Shown: positions 33,525 through 43,620 of the stretch, in pieces | Layout of the letters: every line of letters begins with the position of its first letter | Position numbering within the stretch: the first letter of the stretch is position 1 | NCBI GenBank assembly: GCA_914767885.1 | Contig: CAJZBQ010000050.1 | Span: forward strand, 620,001-684,000 | Direction: 5' to 3' | Length of the DNA stretch: 64,000 nt | From: Blepharisma stoltei | Lineage: Eukaryota; Ciliophora; Heterotrichea; Heterotrichida; Blepharismidae | The notes under the pieces: generated by a model | Told to the model about the DNA's origin: nothing | Seen by the model: the letters and a program-made list of their open reading frames with translations, nothing else | Database searches by the model: none | Program-made: the position numbers and the translations under genes

Positions 33525-34672
33525 TCTAACTCCCCCCTCTTGTGAGCGAACAAAAAAATTTTGTTTTAATACAATTTTTTCGAAGTTAAAAAACATTCCG
33601 AGTAAGAAATTAATTATCCCGCTTATGGCAATATTTATATTTTTCTACACGGGATGCTAATTCGTTCAAGGAGAGATATTGTATCCCAGCCATCAGCTTA
33701 TTATAATTGATATCCTTATCAGTCAGGGTAATCCTTTACTTAAGCCTTAGATATATGTCGAGAATAAGCCTTCCACATTATTAGAACTTTTCTATCAAAT
33801 TACCATTTTTTAATAAATTAAGCAACCCTTGAAATTTTTAATTCAGCACAGCAAGGCAAGATAATCTCTGAAGTCATGGAATATCAAGAACCTTAAAATT
33901 TAACAACCAGTTTATGGGCAAAAAACCATGGGACACAGAAAAGTTAAATAAGAAAATACTACAGAATTGAAATCGAAATTATTAAAAACGTGAAAAATAC
34001 TAAAGAAGAAAGCATTCTTCCAGAAACTTTATATTAAGATAATTCAGAGTAGAATTAACAAGATCCAATGGTTAGATTATTGAAGTTAATAAATAAGCTA
34101 GTATTGAAATCTTAATTATCTGAATTGTATATATAGAGAATTGATAACATCATTATTTATATTCTAATTCAAGCACAATACATTGCAGAAATATCAAAGA
34201 TTTGCCAATTAAGTATTTTTGCTGCAATATTAAAGGAAAAAAGACGAATATTGGAGGTTTCAAGTAAAAGCTGAGAAAATAAAAAATTGTACTAAAATTA
34301 TTACAAATATAAATAATAAATGAAAAGCAAATTAACTAAGGTTTTAGATAAAGATTAAAAAGGAATAACTCTTTAGACTAGTTCCAACCTTTATTAGCAA
34401 GAAAGGGGTTGATTTTTTTTTTAATGTTTTTTATAAAATTTTACAGTAACTTTTTTTCGAAATTTAACAAAATCTAATCTGAAGCAAATATTTATTTAAT
34501 TATACTTTAAATGCAATTTTTTTAAAATTATACAGAATTATCTAGATAATTCATTATATTAATTATCACTTATATCAAAACATTTTTCTATATTAAAAAA
34601 ATTTTTGTTCGCTGGGTTTTTACCCAAAAAATAGGGATTTTTCCAATGGTTTTCTTTGCTACGTAAGAGAAA
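33525..34672. mobile_element. Degenerate family A MITE remnants around a Q6 paralog fragment
   Basis: TAACTCCCCCCTCTTGTGAG at 33529 is a family A left end. The family A core and right part (AATTTAACAAAATCTAATCTG, ATAGGGATTTTTCCAATGG) reappear at about 34400-34672. Between them, 33600-34060 is similar to 31380-31650 of Q6 (shared GAGATATT...ATCCCAGC, CTTAAGCCTTA, AATAAATTAA). Either one large composite element or two decayed ones; the right terminus is lost. Confidence 0.6.
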
Positions 34673-34689
34673 ATAAGCAAAACTGCTCC

Positions 34690-35990
34690 TTAGTCACCAT
34701 TGGCCAAAGCATTTACCATAACGTTAACTATTTTATCTAATTACTCCGAATCACCTCAGAAGCAGAAAAATTCCTTCTAATGAAAATATGTGTTTTGAAA
34801 TTTTCGAATTACTTGATAAGTGTTGGTAAGCTGCTATAAACATTCTGGATTAAATCTAAAATTTTAATGCTGATCATAATCATGCTTAAACTGTTTGAGT
34901 TCTTATTAAGAAGAGAACACTTTTAATTTCTACTCAAACTCGATTAGCCTTATAAAGGGATTGGTATCTACGAATATTGCGACTAATAGAGTTGCAGACG
35001 CATGATGCCTGCTACAACTGGAATATCCTTATAAAGGCATTTATTGATTGCGATTTATACAGTCATAGAGATACAGATTTCTGCCATAGTGTTGAGAGCT
35101 CTATGTGCATCATGAGGCTTAATTTTGATTATTTACAAGCTAAATTTAGAATAATTACAAATTTTATCATGATAATTTTTTAAATTAATACATTTAAAAG
35201 TATGCTCTTAAGTGTCTGCCAATTTAATAGTTGTCTGTAAAGTTACCGCTTTGAATTTATTCGTTTTAACCAGTTATATTCAGCGTAAACATATAATCAA
35301 TTTGGGTTTTTTGTTGAGCTACTTTTTTTGATTAAACCTCCTTATTTTTTATATATAATATTTCATTTATTGTCAGCTGAGCAGCTGGCTTTATGGTTTT
35401 ATACGAGCTAAATTATCGAGGCAAATAAAAAGCACTGAAAAGTAATTTAAATATTTAAGTGAAGCGCTTCCATTTCCTTTCCATTCGGGCTCAAAAGTCC
35501 TCTGTTTCTCTAATTGGAATTTTAAATCTTTCAGCTTGCTTGACGAGTTATATCAATGTGCGCTATCAGTGATATCTATCTGCATATTTTAACCAGCCCA
35601 AATCGTAGGTAAATGGTCTTGTTAGAGAACATTCAGCCCTATAAACAAATTCTCTGTTTGGCGATACACATTAAATTTCTACCTATGAAGAGCAGTAAAG
35701 TATAAAAATAGGTGTCAGGCAAGACAGTTTTTCGTAGTTCGCTTGCTCCATCTTTATTTCAATTCAAGATTTTCAGGTATGGCCTGAAGCATGGGTATCG
35801 ATTTAGGAATGATTGGGCCTTAATATTTTTCATGAGATGAAGTAAAATGATGTTTAGTATAAAAGTAGGGGCCAGATATGTAAACTTTTGAAGTTCGTCC
35901 GGTTCAATCTTTAGTTTAAATAAAAGATGGTATCTGATTAACTCATAAATTTATACATCTGAAATTGTTATTAATTTAAACATTTTATTT
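34690..35990 (+). CDS. Germline-limited gene-like ORF with UAR=Gln, UGA=Trp (Q7)
   Basis: One plus-strand frame from about 34780 (NENMCFEIFELLDKCW) to about 35990 is protein-like: LIELQTHDACYNWNILIKAF, DTDFCHSVESSMCIMRLNFD, LALWFYTSQIIEANKKHWKV, YGLKHGYRFRNDWALIFFMR. In the 330 codons after 34977 I count about ten TAA/TAG and about ten CAA/CAG, and about five TGA against four TGG. CAT, TCA, ACA and GCA codons are abundant, so there is no general CA-to-TA depletion. No frameshift, no recognised family, and no assignable stop. Confidence 0.5.
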
Positions 35991-36329
35991 TTAATTATAT
36001 GATAAGGATATAATATTTTTCAAAATTTAAATAAAAATCGCATGCATGAATTCATTTCAATTTATGTTTAATCAAGGATGCAATAGATAAATTATAAAGC
36101 CACTTACAGTGTCTAGTCCTTTCGATATTTATACTCTAAATTAATTTATTTATATATAAAATCAACTCATTTGCATAATTAATAAAAATCTGATTAGGAG
36201 CCTTAGCAAATATTGCTTGTTAATAATAAATATACTAAACTTCAAATTATTTAATGGCAGAAAAACATATAGTTTATGCTTTTAGAACTCAACATATCAA
36301 CCAAATTTTAACTATTACTATTTTATTAA

Positions 36330-36893
36330 AAAGTCGTCCATAAGGGCGATTCTCAATAGCAGTTGTCCTTGTAAGTAAAATGCTTTGCCTTGCAATTGTT
36401 CACTAGAGCCAGGGATAAGATGAACTGGCTTTATTCAGAAGCATATAGCAATGCTGCAATTCGTATAAAAATTGTCTGGCATTGACAAATATTGAGAACT
36501 ATCAAAAAATAGCCCCTGTTGATAAGGCGGGATTGGATCAGCGCTTTCTAGGTTCCAAAAAAAGTTATAAGTTAAAGGGCTTGTCCCCGTCACTAGAGGA
36601 CCATATCCCTTTAAATGTGCTTTGGTCAAAAGTGACATCGATAACTGCATTTGAATTCAGAGTGCAAGGGTTTGTATCAAACCCATAAGGACATTTAGGC
36701 AAGCAAACACTATTTATCATAACAATTGATCTTGAAGAACTGCTACATGTATCGCAAATAAAAGGAGTAGCGTTTGTGCAGGAAGCACAAAGCGCTCTGT
36801 CACACTCTGTATGACTTTTAACGAGAGAAAAGCTGAGTAATAATAAAATCATTTCCAAGCCTCTTAAAAATGAAGCTTTGCCGTCTTCCATTT
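36330..36893 (-). pseudogene. 5' fragment of a cysteine-rich/LamG-like surface protein gene
   Basis: Minus strand: signal-peptide-like LEMILLLLSFSLVKS, then CDRALCASCTNATPFICDTC and CLPKCPYGFDTNPCTLNSNA, close to the start of the gene at 49233-53603. A frame change inside DQSTFKG (about 36600) leads to YGPLVTGTSP...FFWNLESADPIPPYQQGLFF, which then decays to a TAG near 36330. Truncated and frameshifted, so a pseudogene. Confidence 0.8.
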
Positions 36894-37261
36894 AGATTTA
36901 TAATTATCAAAATAGACATAGATATTTGTTAGTCTTTCCGAAGAGCAAATTGAATTTAGAAAACTGCTCTATATATTGTTTTTCTCATTTAGATGAGCTA
37001 CTATATTTTTCAAAAAATTAAACTATCCATTAATTTTCCGTTTTATTTTAGCTAGCAAGCTTAGCTTTTGCATCTAATTCACTTCTCTGAAAAGCTGAAC
37101 CCTTGTTCTTGCTATATCTTATTTTGAATCCATAATTTATATATATTTTTACATTTTTTATAGAAGATTTAAAATAGATTAATAAGAAATGAAGCATTAT
37201 CAAATTATTAAAAGTTTGAATTTTTACTTTATTGATTATTAAAGAATTCAATAATAAAAGC

Positions 37262-37700
37262 CCATAAATTAATGATAGGCTTATTTCTTAGCTGCTAATT
37301 GAGTCAAATCAGTCTAAGACCAACAGAAATAGGAGGCCGCATTCTATCAAATAGTTATGGATTTCGTAATATAATCCTAATATATTATTTAGTAGATAAT
37401 ATTGACTTTTGCATATTGGGTAAAGGTCCAATGATCATACCTAAAAGACTTATTAGGCAAAATATCAAAACCAAATCCAATATTCATATGGTTCGATCTT
37501 TACAAGTAAGACAACTAGTCCTTGAATTTTCAATTTAATAGCATTTTGGATCAGAAACCTGATAGTGATGGCAGAAACTGCAAAATTTTAGTAAACCTCA
37601 GGATTGCACTTGCAAACTCCAAAAAGCTGAGGAACTCATATTTATTACTCTTTCAAATAAAACTAGACACCTGCTTAAATAGGCCAAAAAAGCTATTTTA
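37262..37700 (-). pseudogene. 3' fragment of a cysteine-rich surface protein gene
   Basis: The stretch is recognisably similar to parts of the gene at 40890-43004: ACAGAAATAGGAGGCCGC and TATGGATTTCGTAAT match its C-terminal exon, and CATATGGTTCGATCTTTACA and CATTTTGGATCAGAAACCTG match its cysteine-rich repeats. The middle is deleted and stops and frameshifts are frequent. It lies upstream (in minus-strand sense) of the 5' fragment at 36330-36893, so the order is rearranged. Confidence 0.7.
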
Positions 37701-37873
37701 TTTCGTATAAATTATTATTTACTTAAGAAAAAGCGTAATTTTCTTCTGATTCTCAAAATAAAATAAAATGTTATCTATTGAAATTAATAATCTCTCCACC
37801 ATTTTCTTTTTTTGCAATTTTTATTATGTAATTCAAAATTCGAAGAAGATAGAATTCTAATTTAATTAATAAT

Positions 37874-40110
37874 TTAGCTAAATCCAAAAGTCAGGTTAAC
37901 AAAGATAGGTAAGTCGCAGTCCTTAATGCTTGTTTCGATTTCATAGCGTGTCTCATTTATTTTTATCAAAGTACAATTTTCTGTATCATAAGTAGTTTCA
38001 TTCAAAAACTTAACAATAAAAAATTTTTTCTGTAAATCTCTCTTTAATTTTGATGCAAAATTAACGATAATTTTATTGTCATTAAAGCCCAAATTAAAGC
38101 CAACCTTAGAACTTTTGCACGTTTTTTCTGTCTGATTTCCACAAAAATAAGAATTATCAGCTGAATTTTGTTCACAAGGATTACATGAGGAGCTTCCGTC
38201 AAAATACATATTGCTTGGACACTCACAGGCTGGAGGGCTGCTCATATTGATTTGATCTACACATGTAAGACAATTAGTTTTTGAGTCAGTGCATTCTGAG
38301 CATTTTGAATCACAATCCTCGCAAGAATGGCTATAATTATTTCAGTATAGCTTAGATGAGCAGCAAGAGGTTTTCTTTATTTTGGCAATTGTTGTGATAG
38401 AAAAGAGATTATAGCACTTGAGACAATAATCCCCACTTCCGCGGTCTTCACAAAAATTACAATTCGGATCAGCGCAATTTGCGCATTCCACCTGGGTAGA
38501 GCTAACATATTTTCCATCACCACAACAAGAAGTTTTCTTTATATTTAATGGAGAGATTAATCTCAATTCTTTAGAGCATCCAAGGCAAGTGTTCCCACTT
38601 CCTCTGTCTTCGCAAATTTTGCAATTTATATAGCTCATACCCCTTTATAGATTTCTTTATCGAGCGAAATGTACTGGATTAGTGAACGACCAAGAGAACT
38701 CTATTAAAGGAACGGGCTGGATATCTATATCAGGAAGTGCTAAAAAGTGGCATGTCAAAAAATGGTTCTTATCGACTCATATGATGTGTACTTAGCCTAA
38801 TTAAATTTTGATTAAAATTAAAATATCTTAAGTTTAAAAAATTATTTTAATAATAAATCCATTTTAAAAATTGGCGCGTTTACTTGTCAACTTTTTTCAG
38901 ACTTGTCACCATTTTTTGACATGTCACTTTTTAGCACTTCCTGATATAGATATCCAGCCCGTTCCTTTAATAGAGTCTCTCTTGGTCGTTCAATAATCCA
39001 GTACATTTCGCTCGATAAAGAAATCTATAAAGGGATATAAGCTATATCTGGGCATGATGTGCATTGGCTGACAGTGCTGCTCATAAAATACCCATCACGA
39101 CAACAAGAAGTTTTCTTTATCTCTAACGATGAGGTTAATCTCAATTTTTTAGAGCATTCAAGGCAAGTGTTCCCACTTCCGCTGTCTTCGCAGTTATTGC
39201 AATTTATATCTGGGCATGATGTGCATGAGCTGACAGTGCTGCTTCTAAATTGCCCATCAATACAACAAGAAGCTTTCTTTATCTTTACTTTATAGGCTAA
39301 TGTCATTTTCTAGAGCATTTATCACAATGGCCAGCAGCTCCATCTTCGCATAATTCACAATTTGCATCAAAAGCTGAGCATTTTGAAGTTGAACTATCTA
39401 AATACTTGCCATCAGGACAACAACTTGGAGCTTTCTTTGATTTGATTATTGATTTAACTCTAATATTTCCTGATGTGGAGCAAGCAGTGCACCCACTGTT
39501 CCCATAGTAAGAGCCTGATTCGCAAGTTTGGCAAGTTGATCCATCAAACCAAGGATTAGCTTGTGGACAAATGCAAGTTCCAGCTGTTGCTGTAGCATCT
39601 TTACATTCACAGTCTTTCTTATTTGAGCTGATAATCATTGTAGAATTATTTTGGCAGCCCAAACAGTTTCCATTATCGTCGCAATAAGCACACATTGTCC
39701 CACAAGGTGAGCAAGTTCCAGAATTGTCATATATCCTTATTAATGCTTAGCTTGGCTTAGGGTCCTAGTTACCTTTAGCTCTGAGAGTTTTCACCAAATA
39801 TTTGGTTCTACTCTGAAATTTAGAAGACAACTTAGGACCCTAGTTAAGCTAAATTCAGGCCTTGAGGATAATTTCCAGGTGAACAGGGAGTGGCGAGTAG
39901 AATTCTTCCACGTCTTGACTCTAAAGATTTTTCGGCCTCTAATGTTTTCTCATTAAGAAGCTTTTGGTCTTCATCTAAATGCCCTGACTTCAATGAAAAG
40001 CTTGTATCCCTGTTGCCAATCTTATCATAAGGGAAATTTTCTTCACCGATTTTAGTAGCCTGCGGATAGAAAAATCCTGCAAATAATCAAGGAAAAAAAA
40101 TTTTTATCAT
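37874..40110 (-). CDS. Secreted cysteine-rich surface protein with two IESs (and one frameshift)
   Basis: ATG at 40110 gives MIKIFFPWLFAGFFYPQATK (TGA as Trp), a signal peptide, then a charged propeptide-like segment. After the 118-bp IES 39734-39851 it enters cysteine modules (CSPCGTMCAYCDDNGNCLGC). Near-identical repeats follow, each with IKKxSCCxDGxxxSST, C-x2-C, NCEDSGSGNTCLECSKKLRL. The 416-bp palindromic IES 38630-39045 splits one repeat (CPDI / NCKICEDRGSGNTC). The C-terminal part (VGFNLGFNDNKIIVNFASKL) is a conserved family tail ending in TAA. One single-base frame change lies at TCTAGAAAATGAC (about 39310), where an extra A would restore frame: homopolymer error or lesion. Likely a growth-factor-receptor-type cysteine-rich cell-surface protein. 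Confidence 0.8.
38630..39045. mobile_element. Palindromic IES, 416 bp, arms about 130 bp
   Basis: Arms TACCCCTTTATAGATTTC, CGAGCGAAATGTACTGGATTA, GGAACGGGCTGGATATCTAT and GTGCTAAAAAGTGGCATGTC are repeated inverted on the right side, around an AT-rich centre near 38800-38900. It is bounded by TATA sequences; excision shifts frame by two and joins GAT ATA to AAT TGC, exactly within the repeat unit. Confidence 0.93.
39734..39851. mobile_element. IES, 118 bp, imperfect inverted repeat
   Basis: CTTAGCTTGGCTTAGGGTCC near the left end and GGACCCTAGTTAAGCTAA at the right end are inverted matches. Cutting TA to TA at 39732/39850 removes 118 bp, restores frame and joins PQGLNL to YDNSGTCSPC. Confidence 0.82.
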
Positions 40111-40889
40111 AATCTTTATAATCACCGTTCGATTTTATTAGAAAAAAACCAGTTTATAATTTAAAGTATTTTAATTTTGTTTGCTAATATAATAGCTAAA
40201 GAATTAGAATTAAAGTGGAAATTTGTCGACCTCAAAAGATCAGATCAGATAAATTATTTTCCTATTTGAGGTATAATTTCCTGTGTTTTCGTGATAAAAA
40301 TGTTTTAAAAAAATTATAGCTGCTTATCTAAATTAAATCTCAAGCTAAAAATCTGGCTTATTATGAATTCTTAAATAATTTATTTGAGATTCATCCTATT
40401 AAAAGAATTCGGAAACATATTTTATTTGCATTTAATGTCTTCTAAAACTCATGACGTTTAATATTTAAAGAATTTAAGGCTCTTTTTACTCTTAGATTTA
40501 AGCAAATAAGCAAAATTTATTATATTTCTAATTATATAGCCTTATTATAAATCACGATTTATAAGGAAAATCCTTCTTTTAGCGTCTATTCTTGAAATCG
40601 AGATTTTAGCTGCAATCGCATATATAAAATCAAATCAGGTGATAAAACAAAAGAAAAATTACACTTATTTTGTCTTATTTATTTAGGCTAAGAAATTTCT
40701 CTTTAAATCCTAAATAATCTGTAAGCTTATTTTTCACGTTATATATAGAAAACTTAAGACAGTTTAAAATGAAGAAATCAAGAAGATTAAATTAATAAAA
40801 TTGAATTTTATGATGAGCTAGTGCCTTTAATATTAAAAGGTTCAAGAAAATAAAAGTTAGAAATTAATAATAAACTTATTTCTTAACTA
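40111..40889. other. AT-rich intergenic region
   Basis: Lies between the start of the gene at 37874-40110 and the end of the gene at 40890-43004 (both minus strand). No ordinary gene, repeat or RNA recognised; it should include the upstream region of the former. Confidence 0.5.
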
Positions 40890-43004
40890 TTAATTGAGAG
40901 CTGTAAATCTAAGATCAACAGAAATAGGCAAGTCACGTCTTTGCAAATTGGTATGGATTTCATAACTTGAATAACTTTTCATCTTTAGAGTATGCTAGCA
41001 TAAAATTCAATTAAGATTATCAAATAACCCAGTTTGGTTATGCCTCCATTATCTCCATCATACTTCATTCTGCCTATTGTTGCCATTAGAAGGCTCTTCC
41101 TGCGTGGGCTCATGGATTATGTTTGCCATTTTATCGCTCATCAGCCATTTAATCGAATGGGATATTCATTATATCTTGGTAACGGCCAGGGGTAGTGGCG
41201 TGAAATTTTTTTTTTTCTGTATAACCTTTGTCAAATTATATGCAAAATTAACAGTTATTACTCCATTGTCAAATTCTAAATTGAAGCCTATCTTTGAGCT
41301 GCTGCACGATCCTTCAGTCTGACTTCCACATAAAAATTCAGGATAGCCTTGACTAGGATTTTCACAAGCTAAATATTGCTTACAAACACAAATATTTGAG
41401 TCTCCATTGTTTCGCAGATAATATTGACTTTTGCATGAAAGACAATTCGTGCTTGATCCAAAGCATGTAGCACAATTTATATCACAAGCTATGCAAGAAG
41501 AAATTCCATCAAAGAACATATTAGGTGAACAACTGCAGCCAAATTCAAGATCCATATGGTTTGAATCTTTGCAAGCTAGACAATTTGCACTTGAATTTTT
41601 ACAAGTAAAACATTTTGGATCACAGACTTGGCAGTTTGTTGTAGAAATTATAGTATTCCAGTAAAATCCAGGGTTGCACTTGCATATTCCAGGCAACGTT
41701 GAGGAACTCATATTGATAAAATCTTTGCAAATAGCACAATTTGTGCTAGAAGTTTCACATTTCTTGCATTGGGAGTCACATTTAGCACAAGTTGTATCTG
41801 AATCAAAGTAAAACCCATCGTCTGCAACGCATGTATTAGTATCAGTGTCAAGCGTAGAGTGCTCTGGACAGTCACAATCAGGAATTACACCTCTTTTACA
41901 ATTAATACACTTTAATGGAGGATATCCTTCACAAGTGATACACCCAGCAACCTCACAAGTAAGACAATCAGTGCCTCTGGCACACCAAGGCCAAGTAGAA
42001 CAATTTTTCCCACAGTTTTGGCAAGAAGATCCGTCCAAATATTGGTTATCAACACAATTATTACTAACAGTCATGACATCAGTACTCTGAGCACATTCTG
42101 CTCTTGTCTGAAGCCAATAAATAACCCCCCTGAAAGAATTTCCACTACTTGTTTTCCCAATTGTTCATGTATAGCCTAAATTAGGAACCCTAGCTTCTTT
42201 AATAATTCCATTAATATAAAAAGAAATATTTACTGTATCACAGGTGGATTGATTAATAATCATTGAAACAGTATGCCATGAAGATGTTAGCTTGTAGTGC
42301 ATGCTGCAGTTTGCGTAACTTGATTATTATTTGAATCATAGACAAGCATGATAAATTTATACACGCCTGAGATATCGGCCCATATTCTTATATACTATAT
42401 TTATAATATTCAAGCCATGGCAGCTAATAAAAATCATATTTAAAATAGAAAAATTTGACTTTGGGATCAGGCATGCCAATAATAGATAGATTTGCCTGTA
42501 TTTTATATATGAAGTCGAACTATAAATAATGTTTACAATTTCTCCACTTTCAAGAGGCTTAATTCATGTGTTTAACGTAAAATAGCATCCAGGAATAAAG
42601 CCTTCGCTATTAGAAGTACTTGATGTAGTCGCAAAATAAAAGCTACGGTCAATAGTTAGGAGTGGGGAATTTTGAGTCTGAGACATATATGAAATGAAAT
42701 CTGGATTTTGGAATATTGTAGTAGAATCGGTTGAACTTGCTATATATGTAGCGGTTAAATCCTTGATGCTTGAAAACTGTAAATCGAAAATAACTGCATC
42801 ATTTCTACTATTTGGAAAGCATCAAGCAATCATACCATTTTTCTTACCAAAAGTAAACCTTGAAGGGCATGCGTCTGAGCCTGAGCATATTTTGTCATCA
42901 ATCATTTTTGAATGAGGACAGTAATAAATTCCAGCAATCGGAGTATCTGAAACACCATATGGACATAAAGCTGATGCCAACAAAAATTTTGCGATAAAAA
43001 TCAT
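40890..43004 (-). CDS. LamG-like / cysteine-rich repeat surface protein with IESs and a 15-nt intron
   Basis: ATG at 43004 (MIFIAKFLLASALCPYGVSD, signal peptide). The N-terminal half is a LamG-like jelly roll (YFTLNTWIKPLESGEIVNI; SWHTVSMIINQ; GYTWTIGKTSSGNSFRGVIY with TGA as Trp), broken by a 115-bp IES (42395-42509). A further change of frame by two is solved only by an unusual 29-nt GT-AG segment (42291-42319). The C-terminal half has cysteine repeats of the form CxxCxxCxxSSTNCLACKD...CKCNPGFYW. A 15-nt intron sits at 41369-41383 (GTAAGCAATATTTAG on the minus strand). After QKKKNF the frame is lost at about 41220; the family C-terminus resumes at about 40990 (KMKSYSSYEIHTNL) and ends TAA at 40890, so a further IES of about 200 bp is likely. 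Confidence 0.75.
42395..42509. mobile_element. IES, 115 bp, TATA-bounded
   Basis: TATATA on both sides (42389-42394 and 42504-42509). Deleting 115 bp shifts frame by one and joins IIYSSTSY to IRIWADISGVYKFIML in the LamG-like domain. It carries in-frame stops relative to the downstream frame. Confidence 0.75.
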
Positions 43005-43620
43005 ATTTTATAGTTAGGTCTTGTCTCAGGCCGATTATAGAGGACTCCCTCAATGACAAAGGAAATAGTGACTAACAGTCAACAGCAGAGCTTGAGCAAG
43101 ATCAGGACAACAGAGTGCACCAGCAGCATGCTCATTATGACGGAGGAAAAGAAACAGCTCAGCTATACACCTAATTGTGGCAGGAGAACCTAGATAAAAA
43201 TCCAAAGAAATTCCATTATGTTTTAAACTATTATATGTAAAATTTCAAGCTTTTAAAAGATTATTTATAAAATCAGTTATAAAGGTTAAATTCGATTTAC
43301 GGGTGATCTGAAAAAAAGCAGCGCGCTTTTTTCCTACATATCGTATCAAAGAAAAATTAGCCTCCTGCGTGAGCAATTTAATTTTTTTTGCTAGCTCACT
43401 GAGAGGTTATGCATTAGCTATGCTTCTTTATTTTAATATAAGTTTAATACTCACTATTCCATAGAATTCTATCTCTTTTCATCAAAAAAGAATAAAATAA
43501 ACCCTCAGTTGCCAATTCCGAAATCAACTTTAAAAACCAAATTGGTTAATGCGATATATATTAGAACTTTCAACAAGTGATTTGATAGAAGAGATTAATA
43601 ATAAAATTATTTCTTAACTA

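Noticed and set aside
39303-39310. Programmed frameshift in the cysteine-rich gene
   Set aside because: The site is a plain run of A in which one extra A restores frame; sequencing error or simple mutation is more likely.
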